Positions 34,001 to 41,537 of a DNA stretch of 64,000 bases are shown in pieces. A program made the position numbers and the translations under genes. The DNA lies in the NCBI GenBank assembly GCA_017439665.1, contig JAFSIS010000062.1, positions 43,461-107,460 of the forward strand, given 5' to 3'. Numbering within the stretch: the first letter of the stretch is position 1; each line of letters starts with the position of its first letter. Under the pieces are notes generated by a model that was not told where the DNA came from, made no database searches, and saw nothing but the letters and a program-made list of their open reading frames with translations. This DNA comes from Lachnospiraceae bacterium. Its GTDB lineage: Bacteria > Bacillota > Clostridia > Lachnospirales > Lachnospiraceae.

Positions 34001-34818
34001 GTAAGAATAAGGTGGCAAAGCCCAGTGTATTTATTCCCGTATTTCCGGGAACCAACTGTGAGTATGACAGTGCAAAGGCATTTTTACGGGCGGGGGCAGG
34101 TGTGACCACCAGAATATTTAAGAATCTTACGGCCCAGGATATCCGTGAGTCTGTGGAAGTCTTCGAAAGGGAGATCAGAAATGCACAGATTATCATGTTC
34201 CCCGGAGGATTTTCAGCCGGTGATGAGCCTGACGGAAGTGCCAAATTCTTTGCTACGGCTTTCCAGAATGCCAAAATCAAAGAAGCAGTAACGGATCTTT
34301 TGGAAAAAAGAGACGGACTCTGTCTGGGGATCTGCAATGGCTTCCAGGCCCTGATCAAGCTGGGACTGGTTCCTTATGGAGACATCGTGGGGCAGGATCA
34401 GGATTCACCTACTCTCACCTACAATACCATTAACCGTCATATTTCCAAAATGGTATATACCAAAGTGGTATCCAATAAATCTCCCTGGCTGATGAAGGCT
34501 GAGCCGGGCAAAACCTATGTCAATCCGGCCTCCCACGGAGAAGGTCGTTTTGTAGCAAATAAAGAATGGCTGGATAAGCTGTTTGCAAATGGTCAGGTGG
34601 CTACCCAGTATGCGGATCCGGAGGGAAACCTTTCCATGGATGAGGAATGGAATGTCAACGGTTCTTATCTGGCAATTGAGGGAATTACCTCGCCGGATGG
34701 CCGTTGCTTCGGCAAGATGGCCCATTCGGAGAGAAGAGACCGAAATGTGGCGATCAATATTTATGGAGAACAGGATATGGCCATCTTTGAATCCGGAGTA
34801 AGCTATTTTAAAGATTAA
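31024..34818 (+). CDS. purL: Phosphoribosylformylglycinamidine synthase, single-chain
   Basis: This 1264-residue protein combines synthetase and glutaminase. The FGAR-amidotransferase part shows YWSDHCRHTTF, FKNETHNHPTEIEPFGGAAT, GGRTGRDGCGGATGSSK and GGKDSMSG. The C-terminal class-I glutaminase shows FPGTNCEYDSAKAF, MFPGGFSAGDEPDGSAKFF and the nucleophile Cys in LGICNGFQALIK. It makes FGAM from FGAR with glutamine and ATP in purine synthesis. Many Bacilli split this enzyme into PurL, PurQ and PurS, whereas this lineage uses the large form. AGAGGAAAATAAC precedes ATG. No purine riboswitch is visible in the 90-base leader. Confidence 0.96.
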   Translation: MSNVKRIYVEKKEEFAVKARELKGEIAGYLGLTGVTGVREFIRYDVENISEDIFEAACRGIFAEPPVDILYRETLDLPEGSRSFGVEYLPGQFDQRADSALQCIQFLKEDEEPVIKTAVTYVIEGEITEEEFARIKAYCINPVDSRETDMEKPDTLITHYDEPADVALLEGFRAMDEEEFKALYDSLGLAMTFRDFLHIRKYFEEEEKRNPSMTEIRVLDTYWSDHCRHTTFSTELKTIEFEDGYFRTPMETTYQSYLDTREEIFAGREDKFICLMDLALMAMRKLKKEGKLQDLEESEEINACSIVVPVEMDYGNGPVKEEWLVFFKNETHNHPTEIEPFGGAATCLGGCIRDPLSGRGYVYQAMRVTGAADPTVPVADTLKGKLSQKKLVRGAASGYSSYGNQIGLATGYVKEIYHPDYVAKRMEIGAVMGAAPRKNVIRETSDPEDVIILLGGRTGRDGCGGATGSSKVHTETSIETCGAEVQKGNAPTERKIQRLFRREEVSRLIKKCNDFGAGGVSVAIGELAPGLMVDLDKVPKKYAGLDGTELAISESQERMAVVIDPANVEAFLGYAAEENLEAVPVAVVTKEPRLVLKWRGKEIVNISRAFLDTNGAHQETSVKVEIPSEKYNYLDRIVLKEVEESVAAGEIKAAWLKTLADLNVCSQKGLVEMFDASIGAGSVFMPYGGKYQLTETQTMVARLPVLQGKTDVVTMMSYGFDPCLSSWSPYHGAIYAITESMAKIVASGGDYTKIRFTFQEYFRRMWDEPSRWSQPFAALLGAFDAQVGYGLPSIGGKDSMSGSFNQIDVPPTLVSFAVDVAKEGEVITPELKKAGNKLVRFELERDDFDVPVYAKVMQMYEEIHRLIQEKVILSAYALDSKGIAAAISKMAFGNRLGVEISDELDLKDLFVNGLGDIVAEVDADKMNLIDAEYELIGTVTAEPVFSYGEVEISLEEALKEWSETLESVFPTRAEKGTEKINTPIYRADSIYICKNKVAKPSVFIPVFPGTNCEYDSAKAFLRAGAGVTTRIFKNLTAQDIRESVEVFEREIRNAQIIMFPGGFSAGDEPDGSAKFFATAFQNAKIKEAVTDLLEKRDGLCLGICNGFQALIKLGLVPYGDIVGQDQDSPTLTYNTINRHISKMVYTKVVSNKSPWLMKAEPGKTYVNPASHGEGRFVANKEWLDKLFANGQVATQYADPEGNLSMDEEWNVNGSYLAIEGITSPDGRCFGKMAHSERRDRNVAINIYGEQDMAIFESGVSYFKD

Positions 34819-34837
34819 GGAGAGGCAGGGAAAAATT

Positions 34838-35884
34838 TTGCAGAAGAAAAAGCTGTTGGTTTCAGGCGTGGGATTACTTCTGGGACTGATGATCAGTGGG
34901 TGCTCCCTGCAGAAAGCGCAGGGGAATCTGGATCAGGGATTTGACGCAATTGCTTCTCTGGAATATGAAAATGCTCTCACCTTTTTTGAAGCAGCTGCTG
35001 AGGAGGGAGAAGAGCCACAGCAGATATCCAGAGGAAAAGGAATTGCTCTTTTGGGCCTTACCCGTTACGAGGAGGCCATAGAGGAGTTTCTCACCGCTCT
35101 TTCCTATAGTGATGCAAAAGTTGACGAATTTGATTATGACACCAATTATTACCTGGCTGCAGCCTATTTTAAGCTGGAGAAGCTGGGTGAGGCAGAGGCT
35201 GTTTATACTGCCATCCTGAATCTCAGGCCGGAAAAAGAAGCCTATTATATGCGGGGAGTGGTTTATCTGAATCAGGGAGAGCTAAAGAAGGCCAGCCTGG
35301 ATTTTGATGAGGCTCTTAAGCTGGCTCCTACAGATTATGATCTTCGGATTGAGATTTATCAGGCCATGGCAGAAAAGGGATATAAGGAAGAGGGAAAGAC
35401 CTATCTGCAGGCAGTCATGGGAAATACAGGAACCAAGCTTTCCGATCAGGAAAAGGGAAGGTTCAGCTATTATCTGGAGGATTATGAGAGTGCCAGAAGC
35501 TATCTGGAATCCCTGAAAGGGGAAAAGGACAGCGAGACTACCCTGCTTCTGGGACAGACCTATGAAAAGCTGGGGGACTTTAACTACGCAGCCAGCATAT
35601 ACAGCAATTTCCTGGCCGATCACAATGAGGATGTGATGATTTTAAACCGGCTGGGTATGTGTAAACTGGAAGCCGGGGAAGCTGAGACTGCCCTGGAGTA
35701 TTTTAACAGAGCCCTGGAGATTGGAGACAGTTCCATGACTCAGGTGTTGAAGTTCAACCAGATCGTGGCTTATGAATATCTGGGAGATTTTGATCAGGCA
35801 AACGTATTGATGAAAACCTATCTGCAGGCCTATCCGGATGATCAGGAGGCTCTCAGGGAATATGAATTTTTGAAATCCAGATAA
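34838..35884 (+). CDS. TPR-repeat lipoprotein
   Basis: This 348-residue exported lipoprotein has KKKLLVSGVGLLLGLMIS then lipobox GCS, followed by about seven tetratricopeptide units (for example YYLAAAYFKLEKLGEAEAVY; YYMRGVVYLNQGELKKASLD; LLLGQTYEKLGDFNYAASIY). It is anchored outside the membrane and probably scaffolds protein contacts. The start is TTG at 34838 with AAGGAGAGG upstream, 19 bases after purL, so the two are likely co-transcribed although functionally unrelated. A terminator follows 67 bases after the stop. Confidence 0.88.
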   Translation: MQKKKLLVSGVGLLLGLMISGCSLQKAQGNLDQGFDAIASLEYENALTFFEAAAEEGEEPQQISRGKGIALLGLTRYEEAIEEFLTALSYSDAKVDEFDYDTNYYLAAAYFKLEKLGEAEAVYTAILNLRPEKEAYYMRGVVYLNQGELKKASLDFDEALKLAPTDYDLRIEIYQAMAEKGYKEEGKTYLQAVMGNTGTKLSDQEKGRFSYYLEDYESARSYLESLKGEKDSETTLLLGQTYEKLGDFNYAASIYSNFLADHNEDVMILNRLGMCKLEAGEAETALEYFNRALEIGDSSMTQVLKFNQIVAYEYLGDFDQANVLMKTYLQAYPDDQEALREYEFLKSR

Positions 35885-35951
35885 GGATTCGGGGCAGCAG
35901 AACCGGCTTCCGGTCTGAATAAAGAAAAACAGAATAGGGAACAAAAATAAG

Positions 35952-36003
35952 ACACAAGATATTTTGAATCGTGTAAGAACGTGCCACTATATCTTGTGTT
36001 TTC
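35952..36003 (+). terminator. Terminator of the TPR lipoprotein gene
   Basis: ACACAAGATAT (35952-35962) pairs with ATATCTTGTGT (35989-35999) with an inner CGTGTAAGAACG stem, followed by a short T-run (35999-36002). Confidence 0.75.
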
Positions 36004-36006
36004 GCG

Positions 36007-36035
36007 TTGACTTTTAAAAATGGCAATGCTATCAT
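36007..36035 (+). promoter_or_regulatory. Promoter of nrdD-pyrF
   Basis: TTGACT (36007-36012) and TATCAT (36030-36035) are separated by 17 bases and lie immediately upstream of the tandem-repeat leader. Confidence 0.7.
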
Positions 36036-36064
36036 GAGTAGTAACGAGCGTTGTAGTTTAGGGA

Positions 36065-36185
36065 CGAAAAACAAGGAGGCACACCCTCTGCTCGCCAGAG
36101 GGCTCGCATTTTTCTTCGAAAAACAAGGAGGCAAACCCTCTGCTCGCCAGGGGGCTCGCATTTTTTCTTCGAAAAAACAAGGAGG
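36065..36185 (+). repeat. 52/53-bp tandem repeat carrying the ribosome site, nrdD leader
   Basis: The block CGAAAAACAAGGAGG recurs at 36065, 36117 and (with one extra A) 36170. Each of the first two is followed by the hairpin CCCTCTG-CTCGC-CAGAGGG (or CAGGGGG) and CTCGCATTTTTC. The third AAGGAGG is the ribosome site of nrdD, six bases before its ATG. The leader therefore holds three Shine-Dalgarno copies, two of them without a useful start. Confidence 0.9.
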
Positions 36186-36191
36186 GTTAAT

Positions 36192-38687
36192 ATGTTTCAG
36201 GTAGTCAAGCGGGACGGACAGAGTGCAGACTTTGCCATGAGTAAGATCAGCGATGCCATGGTGAAGGCTTTTCATGCCACGGATGTCCGATATACTGAGG
36301 AAATGATCGATCTGCTGACCCTGCGGGTGACGGCTGATTTTCAGAGTAAGATCCGGGAGGACGGCATCCACGTGGAGGATATCCAGGACAGTGTGGAAAA
36401 GGTACTGGAGCAGGCCGGATTTACAGAAGCGGCCAAGGCCTTTATTCTGTACCGTAAGCAGCGGGAGAAGATGCGGAATATGAAGTCTACCATTCTGGAC
36501 TATAAAGACGTGGTAAACAGCTATGTGAAGGTAGAGGACTGGCGGGTGAAGGAGAACTCCACCGTAACCTATTCCGTAGGAGGTCTGATCTTAAGCAATT
36601 CCGGAGCGGTTACCGCCAACTACTGGCTTTCTGAGATATATGATGAGGAGATTGCCGATGCCCACCGGAATGCAGATATCCATATCCATGATCTCTCCAT
36701 GCTTACCGGCTACTGTGCGGGCTGGAGCCTGAAACAGCTGATCAAGGAAGGACTTGGCGGAGTTACGGGTAAGATCACCTCTGCACCGGCAGCCCATCTT
36801 TCCGTGCTCTGTAACCAGATGGTAAATTTTCTGGGGATCATGCAGAATGAGTGGGCAGGAGCCCAGGCGTTTTCCTCCTTTGATACCTACCTGGCTCCCT
36901 TCGTCAAAGTGGATATGCTTTCCTACCGGGAAGTGAAAAAATGTATAGAATCCTTCATTTATGGGGTAAATACGCCCAGCCGCTGGGGTACCCAGGCACC
37001 CTTCAGCAACATCACCCTGGACTGGACGGTGCCGGAAGATCTGGCAGACCTTCCGGCCATTGTGGGCGGAAAAGAGATGGACTTTTGCTACAGGGACTGT
37101 AAGCCGGAAATGGACATGATCAATAAGGCCTTTATCGAGACCATGATCGAAGGGGATGCCAATGGAAGAGGCTTTCAGTACCCCATTCCGACTTATTCCA
37201 TTACCCGGGATTTTGACTGGTCGGATACGGAGAACAACCGGCTGTTGTTTACCATGACGGCCAAATACGGCACGCCTTATTTTTCCAACTATATCAATTC
37301 GGATATGGAGCCTTCGGATGTGCGCTCCATGTGCTGCAGGCTGCGGCTGGACCTTAGAGAGCTTCGGAAAAAGACGGGAGGCTATTTCGGCTCCGGAGAA
37401 AGTACCGGGAGTGTGGGTGTAGTTACCATCAATATGCCCAGAATTGCCTATTTGTCTGCCAATAAAGAGAATTTTTACCGCAGACTTGACAAGATGATGG
37501 ATCTTGCGGCACGAAGCCTGAAGATCAAGAGAGGGGTTATCACCCGCCTGTTGAATGAGGGCTTATACCCTTATACCCGAAAGTATCTTGGTACCTTTGA
37601 CAATCATTTTTCCACCATCGGCCTTATCGGAATGAATGAGGCAGGCTTAAATGCCAACTGGCTGAGAGCGGATATGACCAATGAACGGACGGTGGAATTT
37701 ACCAAGGAAGTACTGAACCATATGCGGAACAGACTTTCCGATTACCAGGAGCAGTACGGTGATCTATACAATCTGGAAGCTACTCCGGCAGAGAGTACCA
37801 CCTATCGTCTGGCCAAGCACGACAAAAAGCGCTGGCCCTCCATCAAGACTGCGGGAAAAGAGGGAGATACCCCCTATTACACCAATTCCTCCCATCTTCC
37901 GGTGGAATATACGGCAGATATTTTTGATGCCCTGGATGTGCAGGATGAGCTTCAGACTCTGTATACTTCGGGAACGGTTTTCCATGCCTTTTTGGGAGAG
38001 AAACTGCCCGATTGGCAGGCAGCAGCCAGTCTGGTCAGAACCATTGCCGAGAATTATAAGCTGCCCTACTATACCATTTCTCCTACCTATTCCGTCTGCA
38101 GAGAGCACGGCTATATCAATGGAGAAGTGGCGGTCTGTCCTGAATGCGGAGCACCTACGGAGGTATACAGCCGGATAACCGGTTACTATCGTCCGGTCCA
38201 GAACTGGAATGACGGAAAGCTGCAGGAATATGCCAACAGACAGGAATACGATATTGCCACTTCCGTCTGTAAACGGGCCCAGGCGGGGATCAACGTAACC
38301 TGGGTAAAGCCGGAGGAAAAGGTGTCAGTACAGATGGCAGGAGAGCTTCCGGGGAAAAAAATGCCGGTGGAATCAGCCGAAAAGCTTTTGGACGAAAAAA
38401 AGCCGGTTGGACCAGCTGAAGAGCTTTTGAAAGAAAAGAATGCAGATGCCAAAACCATGCGTTACCTGTTTACCACATCCACCTGCCCGAACTGCAAGGT
38501 GGCTAAAGAGCTGTTAAAGGATACTACATACCAGATCATGGAAGCAGAGAAAAATTACAAGCTGGTACAAAAATACAGGATCATGCAGGCGCCTACTCTG
38601 GTGGTACTTCACAATGGTGAGGTGGAGAAATACAGCGGAGTGGCTAAGATTAAAGAGTATCTTACAGGAAGGGAAGAGAGAAGATGA
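36192..38687 (+). CDS. nrdD: Anaerobic ribonucleoside-triphosphate reductase with C-terminal thioredoxin-like domain
   Basis: This 831-residue class III ribonucleotide reductase has an N-terminal ATP-cone (MFQVVKRDGQSADFAMSKIS), a catalytic core (NSTVTYSVGGLILSNSGAVT; CCRLRLDLRELRKKTGGYFG), zinc ligands C636, (H639), C649, C652, and the glycyl-radical loop YSRITGYYRPV with Gly664. It reduces NTPs to dNTPs under anaerobiosis after activation by NrdG, which is not next to it here. Uniquely, residues ~690-745 are a Lys/Glu/Pro linker with internal ~14-residue repeats, and residues ~755-831 form a thioredoxin/glutaredoxin-like domain with redox pair CPNC (765-768) and the cis-Pro motif MQAPTLVV. 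This suggests a tethered dithiol reductant. It overlaps pyrF by four bases. Confidence 0.95.
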   Translation: MFQVVKRDGQSADFAMSKISDAMVKAFHATDVRYTEEMIDLLTLRVTADFQSKIREDGIHVEDIQDSVEKVLEQAGFTEAAKAFILYRKQREKMRNMKSTILDYKDVVNSYVKVEDWRVKENSTVTYSVGGLILSNSGAVTANYWLSEIYDEEIADAHRNADIHIHDLSMLTGYCAGWSLKQLIKEGLGGVTGKITSAPAAHLSVLCNQMVNFLGIMQNEWAGAQAFSSFDTYLAPFVKVDMLSYREVKKCIESFIYGVNTPSRWGTQAPFSNITLDWTVPEDLADLPAIVGGKEMDFCYRDCKPEMDMINKAFIETMIEGDANGRGFQYPIPTYSITRDFDWSDTENNRLLFTMTAKYGTPYFSNYINSDMEPSDVRSMCCRLRLDLRELRKKTGGYFGSGESTGSVGVVTINMPRIAYLSANKENFYRRLDKMMDLAARSLKIKRGVITRLLNEGLYPYTRKYLGTFDNHFSTIGLIGMNEAGLNANWLRADMTNERTVEFTKEVLNHMRNRLSDYQEQYGDLYNLEATPAESTTYRLAKHDKKRWPSIKTAGKEGDTPYYTNSSHLPVEYTADIFDALDVQDELQTLYTSGTVFHAFLGEKLPDWQAAASLVRTIAENYKLPYYTISPTYSVCREHGYINGEVAVCPECGAPTEVYSRITGYYRPVQNWNDGKLQEYANRQEYDIATSVCKRAQAGINVTWVKPEEKVSVQMAGELPGKKMPVESAEKLLDEKKPVGPAEELLKEKNADAKTMRYLFTTSTCPNCKVAKELLKDTTYQIMEAEKNYKLVQKYRIMQAPTLVVLHNGEVEKYSGVAKIKEYLTGREERR

Positions 38688-39610
38688 TCAATAAGTTAAT
38701 TTCCAATATCCAAAAAACGCAGGCTCCTATTGTGGTGGGACTGGATCCCATGATGAAGTTTATTCCGGCTCATCTTACCCAGGCTGCTTTTGGGGAGTAC
38801 GGGGAAACCCTGGAAGGGGCAGCGGAAGCCATCTGGCAGTACAACAAGACGCTGGTGGACAATATTTACGATCTGATCCCGGCAGTAAAGCCCCAGATTG
38901 CCATGTATGAGCAGTTTGGTATTCCCGGACTGATCACCTACAAAAAGACCATAGAGTATTGCAAGGAAAAGGGACTGGTAGTCATCGGCGATATTAAACG
39001 GGGAGATATCGGCTCTACCTCAGAGGCCTATGCCATAGGCCATCTGGGCAAGGTACAGGTGGGAAAAAACAGCTTCTACGGCTTTGATGAGGATTTTGCT
39101 ACCCTGGCACCTTATATGGGCTCCGACAGCATTACCCCCTTTGTGAAGGTTTGTAAGGAAGAAAAAAAGGGACTGTTTATTCTGGTGAAAACCTCCAATC
39201 CCAGCAGTGGAGAATTCCAGGACCGGCTCATTGACGGCAGACCACTTTATGAGTGGGTGGCCGAAAAGGTAGTAGAATGGGGAGCCGATCTTATGGGTGA
39301 TTCCTACAGCTATGTGGGAGCAGTGGTAGGTGCCACCTATCCTGAAATGGGTAAGGTGTTACGAAAGCTTATGCCGAAAAGCTTCATCCTGGTTCCCGGC
39401 TATGGTGCCCAGGGAGGAAAGGGAGCCGATCTGGTTCATTTCTTCAATGAGGATGGACTGGGAGCCATCGTGAATTCCTCCAGGGGAATCATTGCTGCCC
39501 ATCAGCAGGAAAAATATGCCCACATCGGTGAGGCTAACTTCGGGGATGCGGCCAGAGCGGCCGTCATTGATATGCGTGAGGATATCCGTCAGGCACTGGA
39601 GGGCAGGTAG
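38684..39610 (+). CDS. pyrF: Orotidine 5'-phosphate decarboxylase (long, type 2)
   Basis: This 308-residue OMP decarboxylase has IVVGLDPMMKF (residues 15-25), VKPQIAMYEQFGIPG and the catalytic KxxxDIKRGDIG pattern in VVIGDIKRGDIGSTSEAYA. Its length and motifs fit the longer mycobacterial/type-2 subfamily (about 270-310 residues) rather than the short E. coli form. It converts OMP to UMP, the last step of de novo pyrimidine synthesis. Its ATG overlaps the nrdD stop, coupling UMP formation to deoxynucleotide production on one transcript. No other pyr genes are near. Confidence 0.94.
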   Translation: MINKLISNIQKTQAPIVVGLDPMMKFIPAHLTQAAFGEYGETLEGAAEAIWQYNKTLVDNIYDLIPAVKPQIAMYEQFGIPGLITYKKTIEYCKEKGLVVIGDIKRGDIGSTSEAYAIGHLGKVQVGKNSFYGFDEDFATLAPYMGSDSITPFVKVCKEEKKGLFILVKTSNPSSGEFQDRLIDGRPLYEWVAEKVVEWGADLMGDSYSYVGAVVGATYPEMGKVLRKLMPKSFILVPGYGAQGGKGADLVHFFNEDGLGAIVNSSRGIIAAHQQEKYAHIGEANFGDAARAAVIDMREDIRQALEGR

Positions 39611-39726
39611 TATAATGAAGGATGCGGTAAGTCAGCCGTAGCACGCCTCTCGTACCAGGGTGTGTTTCTCCTACGCCTCCCAAAACGGGGAAAGAAAAAT
39701 AAATTGGCTTATTATTCAGCCCTTTG

Positions 39727-39769
39727 ACAGGTGCTGTCATTTTCCGGGAAGATGACAGCACCTGTTTTT
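39727..39769 (+). terminator. Terminator of nrdD-pyrF
   Basis: ACAGGTGCTGTCAT (39727-39740) pairs with ATGACAGCACCTGT (39752-39765), loop TTTCCGGGAAG, followed by a T-run. Confidence 0.9.
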
Positions 39770-39783
39770 GTAGTAGTAGAAAT

Positions 39784-40067
39784 AGGGTAATAGGATAGAA
39801 ATATTGCTTCTTCATTTTTTTATCCTATTAAAATCGGTATTTTGTGGTCGAATCAGGGATTTTCAAGGGATTTGTTAGGATAAAAAACAAAAATATAATT
39901 GGTTTTATCCTAGAAATATTGATAGAAGGGGAAAAATTGGATGGATTTGTAGGATAAGAGGAAAGAAATTTGTTTTTTTATCCCATAATATCCATAGCAA
40001 ATCCTAAAATCAAGAAACGCATTCATAAATTATAGGATAAATAAAGAATAGGAACTACATTTTATCC
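39784..40067. repeat. AGGATAA array, copy A (four inverted pairs)
   Basis: AGGATA(A) occurs at 39792, 39877, 39951 and 40034. Each is followed 27-38 bases later by TTATCC at 39830, 39905, 39979 and 40062, forming four hairpin-like inverted pairs. The element aligns over about 265 bases with copy B at 56.05 kb, sharing AAATCGGTATTTT, GGATAAGAGGAAA and AAATCAAGAAA-type blocks. It is non-coding and lies between convergent pyrF and nrdI-like genes. Confidence 0.85.
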
Positions 40068-40089
40068 AAGATGCTGCCATGTTTAATAT

Positions 40090-40131
40090 AAAATCCGGCC
40101 TGGGAGGAGCATATTCCACCCGGCCGGATTT
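40090..40131 (-). terminator. Terminator of the nrdI-like gene
   Basis: AAATCCGGCC (40091-40100) pairs with GGCCGGATT(T) (40122-40131). On the minus strand the stem is followed by TTTTATATT. Confidence 0.8.
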
Positions 40132-40164
40132 CCATTCAAAGGATCAACGTGTCAGTATAGCGGA

Positions 40165-40521
40165 TCAGTCCAGATTTAAGGCAGCCCTGATCTCTGCCAT
40201 ATCGTGGTCGGTCCCGCTTCCGTCAATTTTGGCGATGATCTTGGCGCCATATTCTCTGGCAATGATATCAGCGGCAAAATTGTAGGTGGCGGGATGACGC
40301 TGGCTGTTTCCGCTGGAAACAACGGCTTTGACACCGGGATTAGCTGCCAGGAAGGTCTTTACCTTGGGCGGCAGGATTCCTTCGCCGTCAGTATAGGTAA
40401 AGATGACGTAATCTCCTTTCACTTTTTCGGTTCCTTCTTTGATCTTCAGGGCATCCTGGATGCCCAGGTTATGGATAACGGCCTCTACATGACCATTTCT
40501 TGAAGCATATACAATTTTCAT
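40165..40521 (-). CDS. nrdI: NrdI-like flavodoxin
   Basis: This 118-residue flavodoxin-fold protein begins MKIVYASRNGHVEAVI, has a mid loop TYTDGEGILPPKVKTFLAAN and a later VVSSGNSQRHPATYNFAADI, which match NrdI (FMN-binding activator of class Ib ribonucleotide reductase NrdF). No nrdE or nrdF is nearby. The only reductase here is the class III NrdD two genes away. ATG 40521 is preceded by GTGAGGAAAAGA. An in-frame GTG at 40533 would include that site. It could be a stand-alone flavodoxin with another partner. Confidence 0.8.
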   Translation of the reverse strand: MKIVYASRNGHVEAVIHNLGIQDALKIKEGTEKVKGDYVIFTYTDGEGILPPKVKTFLAANPGVKAVVSSGNSQRHPATYNFAADIIAREYGAKIIAKIDGSGTDHDMAEIRAALNLD

Positions 40522-40832
40522 TCTTTTCCTCACTTTCTGTTGCTTGACCAGCAGACGAAGTACGGTTTAATCTGCACAAAGGCACAGGCTAAGGACTGAA
40601 AGGACAGCAGTTCACCTCACCAATACACTCTGTTTTTCCGTACATGAAATAAATCCTACCATAGAGGTAGGAAAAAGTAAACGATTTTTTTTTGAGTGGA
40701 AATCTGCTATAATGACTTACGAAATATTCAAGGAATGTGAAAAAATTCTCAATGGTGAAGATGCCGGGCAGCACAAATTCTGCAGCAGGCTATAGCCGAT
40801 TTTGGGGAATAGAAGATAGAAGAGGACATGAA
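40522..40832. other. Divergent intergenic region nrdI/queH
   Basis: These 311 bases hold an extended -10 promoter for queH (TGCTATAAT, TATAAT at 40708-40713; the -35 region is only a T-run) and a small inverted repeat CCTACC-ATAGA-GGTAGG near 40656-40672 that could be an operator. An open frame continues from 40737 into queH but has no ribosome site. Confidence 0.5.
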
Positions 40833-41477
40833 ATGAATCAGAATAAACCACAGTATCATAAGGAAATGGAAAAGATTATCGAAGGCTTTCAGGGAGAAAG
40901 AAAACGCCTTTTGCTTCACAGCTGCTGTGCACCCTGCAGCAGTGGTGTACTGGTACCTTTACAGGAGATTTTTGATCTGACCGTATATTTCTATAATCCT
41001 AACCTCTCAGAGGCTGAGGAATACAGAAGAAGGGCCGATGAGCAAAAAAAGCTGATTAATGCCCTGAATGCGGAAAAGCCTGATTTTTCCATAGGAATCG
41101 TGGAAGAGGACTATGAACCGCAGGAATTCTATGAGATCGCCAAAGGATTGGAGGGCTGCCCGGAAGGTGGGGAACGTTGTTTTCGCTGTTATGAGCTGCG
41201 CCTTGCAAAGACGGCAAAGAAGGCTGGGGAAGAGGGATTTGACTTTTTTACCACAACCTTAACCATCAGTCCCTTGAAAAATGCAGAAAAATTAAATGAG
41301 ATAGGAAAAGAGCTGGAAGAAAAATATGGGGTCAGATTCCTGCCTTCGGATTTTAAAAAGAGAGATGGATATAAGAACAGTATCGCCCTGTCAAAGAAAT
41401 ACGATCTGTATCGTCAGAACTTCTGTGGCTGCATCTATTCCAAGGTGGAAAGCCTTTCCAAGGAAGTGAAAATATGA
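40833..41477 (+). CDS. queH: Epoxyqueuosine reductase QueH
   Basis: This 214-residue QueH (former DUF208) has Cys31-Cys32 and Cys35 in LLLHSCCAPCSSGV, RCFRCYELRLAKTAKKA and the late FCGCIYSKVESL. These cysteines hold the Fe-S cluster and metal used to reduce epoxyqueuosine to queuosine in tRNA. It acts on tRNA with GUN anticodons in the cytoplasm. ATG 40833 has AGAGG about eight bases upstream. It precedes argS, another tRNA-related gene, by 60 bases. Confidence 0.93.
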   Translation: MNQNKPQYHKEMEKIIEGFQGERKRLLLHSCCAPCSSGVLVPLQEIFDLTVYFYNPNLSEAEEYRRRADEQKKLINALNAEKPDFSIGIVEEDYEPQEFYEIAKGLEGCPEGGERCFRCYELRLAKTAKKAGEEGFDFFTTTLTISPLKNAEKLNEIGKELEEKYGVRFLPSDFKKRDGYKNSIALSKKYDLYRQNFCGCIYSKVESLSKEVKI

Positions 41478-41537
41478 TACAGTAAAACCATTGAAAAAAG
41501 CTGTTTTAACCAGCGGAATGAGAGGCACAAGGAAAGA

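Noticed and set aside
36007..36204. 65-residue ORF across the nrdD leader
   Set aside because: It starts in the -35 box of the promoter, overlaps the tandem repeat and nrdD start and has no ribosome site. It is an artefact of the repeat.
39784..40067. CRISPR array
   Set aside because: The repeated unit is only 7-8 bases and alternates orientation. There are no identical 20-40 base repeats or nearby cas genes.
40737..40832. 32-residue extension of QueH
   Set aside because: There is no ribosome site before 40737 and the added sequence lacks family similarity. ATG 40833 has AGAGG.
41478..41537. T-box leader for argS (and for ilvE at 2875-3050)
   Set aside because: The gaps are too short and lack the conserved T-box sequence and a terminator/antiterminator pair.
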